This document shows positions 14,344 through 17,951 of a stretch of 17,951 bases of DNA, piece by piece. Under the pieces are notes generated by a model, which saw nothing but the letters and a program-made list of their open reading frames with translations, searched no databases and had not been told where the DNA came from. Each line of letters begins with the position of its first letter. Position 1 is the stretch's first letter. Position numbers and translations under genes: made by a program. Origin of the DNA: JBDSEG01 sp039920165 (lineage in GTDB: Bacteria; Pseudomonadota; Gammaproteobacteria; Burkholderiales; Burkholderiaceae_C); NCBI GenBank assembly GCA_039920165.1, contig JBDSEG010000304.1, positions 1 through 17,951 of the forward strand. Direction: 5' to 3'.

Positions 14344-14786
14344 TGTTCGGAAGCGCCAAGAAGCAACCGCTGATCCACTCGACCCGGCTTTCGAGCCTGA
14401 TCGCGCATGGCGTCGAATTGACCGGCGACCTCGTCTTCGCGAGCGGTATGCGCATCGACGGCCGGGTCTGCGGCAACCTGGTCGGCCGCGCGGTTGACGG
14501 CAAGCCCTCGGCGCTGCTGGTGCTGTCGGAAAGCGGCACGATCGAAGGCAGCGTGCGCTGTGGCGACGCGGTCATCAACGGCACCGTGAACGGCGATCTG
14601 GAGATCGAGAATTTTCTCGAGCTGCAGTCGAATGCGGTCGTATGCGGAACGATCCGCTACCGGCAGCTCAAGATGGATGTGGGTGCCACGGTGCAGGGCC
14701 GGCTGCTGCGTGTGCAGGCCGGAGCGAACGCCGACAACGTGGTCGAGCTCGATCCGGACAAGGTGCAGGCGGGCGAACGTCGCTGA
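14343..14786 (+). CDS. Bactofilin (polymer-forming cytoskeletal protein)
   Basis: The 147-residue protein is dominated by the bactofilin beta-helix domain (about 15-120). Repeated short glycine-rich turns are visible: ELTGDL, MRIDGRVCGNL, GTIEGSVRCGDAVINGTVNG, ELQSNAVVCGTIRY and ATVQGRL. The tails are short, as in the family. Bactofilins polymerise without nucleotides into membrane-associated filaments and commonly position cell-wall enzymes such as M23 peptidases; the peptidase two genes upstream is the likely partner. Three cysteines (43, 73, 101) are present, and their role is unknown. A longer in-frame ORF from 14025 is rejected because the strong ribosome binding site and the TGATG overlap fit this start. 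Confidence 0.92.
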   Translation: MFGSAKKQPLIHSTRLSSLIAHGVELTGDLVFASGMRIDGRVCGNLVGRAVDGKPSALLVLSESGTIEGSVRCGDAVINGTVNGDLEIENFLELQSNAVVCGTIRYRQLKMDVGATVQGRLLRVQAGANADNVVELDPDKVQAGERR

Positions 14787-14817
14787 GGCCTCACGCCCGC
14801 GCGGCGGGGCGTCGTCT
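14787..14817. terminator. Possible weak convergent hairpin between bactofilin and flgF
   Basis: Only 31 bases separate these two convergent genes. ACGCCC (14793-14798) and GGGCGT (14807-14812) can pair with an 8-base GC-rich loop. No run of T residues follows on either strand, so factor-independent termination is uncertain. Confidence 0.25.
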
Positions 14818-15543
14818 TCAGTTCGCCGACAGCAACTGCGCGGCCGACTTCTCGTTCGCCTCGGCGGTCTGCACCATCTTCATCTGGGCTTCGAACTGGC
14901 GCGCCGCGGCGATCATCGCGACCATGGTCTCGACGGCGCTGACGTTGGAGCCTTCGAGTGCGCCGTCCTGCAGGCGCGCTGTCGGGTCGGCCGATAGGTC
15001 GCCGTCGCCCGCGCGAAACAGGCCATCGGTACCACGCGTGAGCGGGGTTTCGGGCGTCACGAGCTTGAGCCGGCCGACGACCGCGCTGCGACCGTTCGCG
15101 CCGCGCGCGCTGATGCTGCCGTCGCCACCGATCGCGATCTCCGTATTCGGCGGCACCTGGACCGGCCCGCCATCGCCGAGCACGGTCAAGCCGCCGCGGG
15201 TCGTGAGCGTTCCGTCGGCGGACACATCGAGCGAGCCGCCGCGGGTATAGGCCTCGGTGCCGTCCAGGCCCTGCACGCTGAGCCAGGCCTGGCCTTTCAT
15301 GGCGACATCGAGGTTGCGCCCGGTGCCCGTGACGACGCCGGGTGTGGCGTCGTAGCCTGGCGTCGTTTCGAGCGCATAGACGCGCGTGCTCGCGCCGCTG
15401 CCTTCGACCGGCACCGCGCGAAAGGCGGCGAGTTCGGCGCGAAAGCCCGTGGTCGAGACATTCGCGAGGTTGTTGGCGAGCGTGTCCTGGCGCTGCATGG
15501 TCGCCTTCGCGCCCGACATCGACAGATAGATCATGCGGTCCAT
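14818..15543 (-). CDS. flgF: Flagellar proximal rod protein FlgF
   Basis: FlgF is one of the rod proteins. The 241-residue product has the N-terminal family signature (MDRMIYLSMSGAKATMQRQD and TLANNLANVSTTGFRAELAA), a central PLDVA-like site written NLDVAMKGQAWLSVQG, and the C-terminal LEGSNVSAVETMVAMIAAAR coil. The length is close to that of enteric FlgF (about 250). ATG 15543 has GAGGAAGG about 6 bases upstream. It ends the flgCDEF block and converges with the bactofilin gene, whereas flgG, usually its neighbour, lies almost 5 kb further on. Confidence 0.95.
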   Translation of the reverse strand: MDRMIYLSMSGAKATMQRQDTLANNLANVSTTGFRAELAAFRAVPVEGSGASTRVYALETTPGYDATPGVVTGTGRNLDVAMKGQAWLSVQGLDGTEAYTRGGSLDVSADGTLTTRGGLTVLGDGGPVQVPPNTEIAIGGDGSISARGANGRSAVVGRLKLVTPETPLTRGTDGLFRAGDGDLSADPTARLQDGALEGSNVSAVETMVAMIAAARQFEAQMKMVQTAEANEKSAAQLLSAN

Positions 15544-15568
15544 GCGGCGCCTTCCTCAGCGGTGTGCG

Positions 15569-16834
15569 TTATTTCAGGTTCACCAGCGTCTGCAGCACCT
15601 GATCCTGGGTCTTGATGGTCTGCGCATTGGCCTGGTAGACGCGTTGCGCGGTGATCATGCTGACCAGTTCGGCGGTGAGGTCGACATTCGATTCCTCGAG
15701 CGCGGCCGACTGCAGCGCGCCGAGGCTGCCGTCGCCCGGAACGCCGACGATCGGGTCGCCCGATCCGTAGCTGCTCGACCAGCCGTTGCCGCCGCGCGGC
15801 GACAGACCCTGCGGATTGCGGAAGGTCGCGAGCTCGACCTGCCCGGCCGATTTCGACTGACCGTTCGAATAGCGCGCATTGACGATGCCGTTCGCCTCGA
15901 AGCCGATCCCCACGAGCTGGCCGGCGGCATAGCCGTCCTGCGACAGGTCGGTGACGGCGAACGGCGAGCCGTACTCCGTCGCCCCCGACAGGCTGAGGGC
16001 GACGCCGCTGATCGGCACCGTGACCGCGCCGACCGCGTTGGTGGTGGTCGGGATATCGATCGGCACGGTGCCGACCGGCGCGGTCGGCGCGCCGCCGTTC
16101 ACGGGGAAGGTGATGGTCGTCGACGGGGTCGGGTTGCCGCTCGCATCGACCGACAGCGGCGTTCCGTTCGCGGTGATATAGACGTTCCAGGTATCGGTCG
16201 CGGCCTTCTGGAAGTAGTAGGTCAGCGCCACATCCTGGCCCTTTGCGTCGTAGGTCGTCAGCGAGGTGGCGTTGTTGTAGGTCTTGGCATCGACCAGGTC
16301 GATCATCGGACCGGCAGCGGGCAGCGTGACCGCGGCGCGCGCATCCAGGTTGATCTCCATCGTGATCCGGCTGGTAGGCTGCGGGGTGATGCCCGCGGTC
16401 GGCAGCTTGAGTGCCTGCGACTTGCCGGCCTGGATGGTGCCCGTGCCGTCGGCCGGGTAGCCGAGCAGCCGGTCGCCACCGTTGTTCACCACATAGCCGT
16501 CGCGGTCGACCTTGAACTGGCCGTTGCGGGTATACGAGATCGGACTCTTGCCGTCGGTCACCTGGAAGAAGCCGGAGCCGTTCAGCGCGAGGTCCATCGG
16601 ATTGCCGGTGGCCACGATATTGCCCTGCGTGAACTGCTGCGATACGGCGGACAGGTTGACGCCGATGCCGATGCTGTTCGCGGCCGCACCGCTCATCGAG
16701 GTCGCGTACATATCGGCAAATTCAGCGCGCGACAGCTTGGCGCCGAAGGTGTTCGCATTCGCGATGTTGTTGCCGATCACTTCCAGGCTCTTGCTGGTGG
16801 CGTTCAGTCCGGAGAGGCCTTGTTGGAAACTCAT
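15569..16834 (-). CDS. flgE: Flagellar hook protein FlgE
   Basis: FlgE polymerises into the hook. The 421-residue product carries the axial N-terminus (MSFQQGLSGLNATSKSLEVI, then GNNIANANTFG), the NPMDLALNGSGFFQV segment at about 78-92, and the C-terminal ESNVDLTAELVSMITAQRVY and KTQDQVLQTLVNLK coil. The exposed middle (about 150-290) is threonine/proline-rich and variable, as expected. ATG 16834 has AAGGA 7 bases upstream and lies 66 bases after flgD. Confidence 0.96.
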   Translation of the reverse strand: MSFQQGLSGLNATSKSLEVIGNNIANANTFGAKLSRAEFADMYATSMSGAAANSIGIGVNLSAVSQQFTQGNIVATGNPMDLALNGSGFFQVTDGKSPISYTRNGQFKVDRDGYVVNNGGDRLLGYPADGTGTIQAGKSQALKLPTAGITPQPTSRITMEINLDARAAVTLPAAGPMIDLVDAKTYNNATSLTTYDAKGQDVALTYYFQKAATDTWNVYITANGTPLSVDASGNPTPSTTITFPVNGGAPTAPVGTVPIDIPTTTNAVGAVTVPISGVALSLSGATEYGSPFAVTDLSQDGYAAGQLVGIGFEANGIVNARYSNGQSKSAGQVELATFRNPQGLSPRGGNGWSSSYGSGDPIVGVPGDGSLGALQSAALEESNVDLTAELVSMITAQRVYQANAQTIKTQDQVLQTLVNLK

Positions 16835-16900
16835 GGGATGGTCCTTGGGATTCGGCGTGCGCCGTGGTCGATGGGGAGAGCGAGCGGATTGAAGAATCGG

Positions 16901-17563
16901 TCAGTTGAAGGCGCGCACGCTGGCGTAGGGCACGCTGCCGGCGTTCTGAAGTTCGAGGGCGAAGCCAGTGCCTGAGGTCGTCACCGCCGTCACGCTGTCG
17001 CGCATCAGCGCGGTCGGCGTCGAGTTGACGCTGCCGCTCGTGGCGGTGACGCGAAAACGCAGTGCGCTGTCGTTGGTGGCACTGCCGGCGGCCCAGTCGA
17101 AACTGTGCACGCCGCTGCCCTGAGCACCGAGGTTGAGGGTCTGCACGACCTGGCCGCTGGGTGCGAGCACCTCGACCTTGACCGCATCGGCCGGCCCGGC
17201 AAGTTCGTAGCCCCCCTGCCCCACGCCGTTGTTGATATCGAGCAGGTTGCCGGGCACGACGACATCGCGTCCGACCAGCGACGCGCCCTGCAGCACCTGC
17301 ATCTGCACGAACTGCCCAGAGAGCGACTCGACCGTGGTGTTGAGCTTCTCGATTCCGTTGACGGTATTGATCTGCGCCATCTGGCTCGTCACCTGAGCGT
17401 TGTCCATCGGGTTCAGCGGGTCCTGGTTCTTCAACTGCGTTACCAGCAACTTCAGAAACCGTTCGGCAGCGTCGCCCTGGGCGGCGGTGGCGGGCGCGGC
17501 GCTGTTGCCGGCCAGTGCGGCATACGGGTCTGTCGCGCCGACCGGGCTGACCACGGAACTCAT
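16901..17563 (-). CDS. flgD: Flagellar hook-capping protein FlgD
   Basis: FlgD caps the growing hook and guides FlgE assembly. The 220-residue product has the conserved N-terminal segment at about 34-75 (RFLKLLVTQLKNQDPLNPMD, then AQVTSQMAQINTVNGIEKLN) and the C-terminal Tudor/fibronectin-like region from about 95, with VKVEVLAPSGQVVQ and GVHSFDWAAG. The length matches the family. ATG 17563 overlaps the flgC stop by four bases (ATGA), indicating coupled translation. Confidence 0.95.
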   Translation of the reverse strand: MSSVVSPVGATDPYAALAGNSAAPATAAQGDAAERFLKLLVTQLKNQDPLNPMDNAQVTSQMAQINTVNGIEKLNTTVESLSGQFVQMQVLQGASLVGRDVVVPGNLLDINNGVGQGGYELAGPADAVKVEVLAPSGQVVQTLNLGAQGSGVHSFDWAAGSATNDSALRFRVTATSGSVNSTPTALMRDSVTAVTTSGTGFALELQNAGSVPYASVRAFN

Positions 17564-17951
17564 TGACCCACCTGCAACGTCTTCAGCAGCAAGCTGCGCG
17601 CGGTGTTCATGACTTCGATGTTGTTCTGGTAGGAACGTGAAGCCGAGATCATGTTGACCATCTCTTCGACCGGGTTCACGTTGCTATAGGTGACATAGCC
17701 GTCGCCGTCGGCGCTGGGGTGCTTCGGGTCGAACACGCGGCGCCCGGCAGTCTGGTCTTCGACCACGGTGGACACGCGCACCCCGGCCGTGGCGTCGCGT
17801 TCACCGGCCGCGCCCATCTGCAGGGTCTGGAACATCACCTGGCGGGCCTTGTAGGCGCTGCCGTCCGGGCCGGCCACAGTGTCGGCATTGGCCAGGTTCG
17901 ACGCCACCACGTTCAGGCGCTGGCTCTGCGCACTGACGGCGCTGCCAGACA
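17560..17951 (-). CDS. flgC: Flagellar proximal rod protein FlgC, 5' end missing
   Basis: The reading frame runs off the right edge; 129 residues are visible, and by comparison with enteric FlgC only about nine N-terminal residues are missing. The visible start reads SGSAVSAQSQRLNVVASNLA, and the C-terminus contains NPVEEMVNMISASRSYQNNI, both typical. The GTG at 17910 is an internal valine, not a start. FlgC is a proximal rod subunit; flgB is expected just outside the window. Confidence 0.95.
   Translation of the reverse strand, partial: SGSAVSAQSQRLNVVASNLANADTVAGPDGSAYKARQVMFQTLQMGAAGERDATAGVRVSTVVEDQTAGRRVFDPKHPSADGDGYVTYSNVNPVEEMVNMISASRSYQNNIEVMNTARSLLLKTLQVGQ

Noticed and set aside
14784..14793. 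Perfect palindrome TGAGGCCTCA at the bactofilin stop
   Set aside because: Ten bases is short, there is no second copy as an operator pair, and it overlaps coding sequence and a stop codon.
1..17951. Search for CRISPR arrays, tRNA or rRNA genes, insertion sequences and attachment sites
   Set aside because: I saw no regularly spaced repeats, no tRNA-like cloverleaf, no transposase and no flanking direct repeats around the five-gene block.

Overview
The window is a high-GC, Gram-negative flagellar rod/hook locus. The gene content, with fused two-domain FlgJ, L- and P-ring genes, and an M23 peptidase / coiled-coil protein / bactofilin cassette, suggests a betaproteobacterium, probably Burkholderiales. 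That assignment is inference, because there is no rRNA gene or other strong taxonomic marker here. Coding density is very high, and no gene-free stretch exceeds about 215 bases.

Right part (17951 down to 14818, minus strand, read right to left): flgC (5' end off the window), flgD, flgE and flgF, tightly packed, with flgC and flgD sharing an ATGA overlap. These encode proximal rod, hook cap, hook and rod proteins. Middle part (14786 to 10071): five genes separate flgF from flgG, which are adjacent in many other flagellar clusters. Three form a plus-strand cassette: a membrane-anchored LytM/M23 endopeptidase, a short membrane coiled-coil protein and a bactofilin. Two form a minus-strand pair joined by an ATGA overlap: a stand-alone MetE-type zinc methyltransferase and a soluble PAS hybrid histidine kinase with a receiver domain.

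Left part (9962 down to 3161, minus strand): flgG, flgH, flgI, flgJ, flgK and flgL, covering the distal rod, L ring, P ring, rod cap/muramidase and the two hook-filament junction proteins. The flgL transcript appears able to continue into a 213-base leader, then a degenerate-EAL/HDOD protein, then a multi-PAS sensory protein that runs off the left edge. These last two genes probably connect flagellar assembly to signalling.

The least expected element is in the flgL-HDOD leader. A 27-codon, arginine-rich small ORF has a strong ribosome binding site and a GTGA overlap with the HDOD gene. Its ribosome binding site is perfectly complementary over 11 bases to a segment 75 bases upstream, which suggests translation control by mRNA folding. 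Other points are the displaced bactofilin cassette with an unusually short middle gene, and the methyltransferase/kinase pair. The very long plus-strand open frames opposite the fla genes are shadows of GC-rich codon use.
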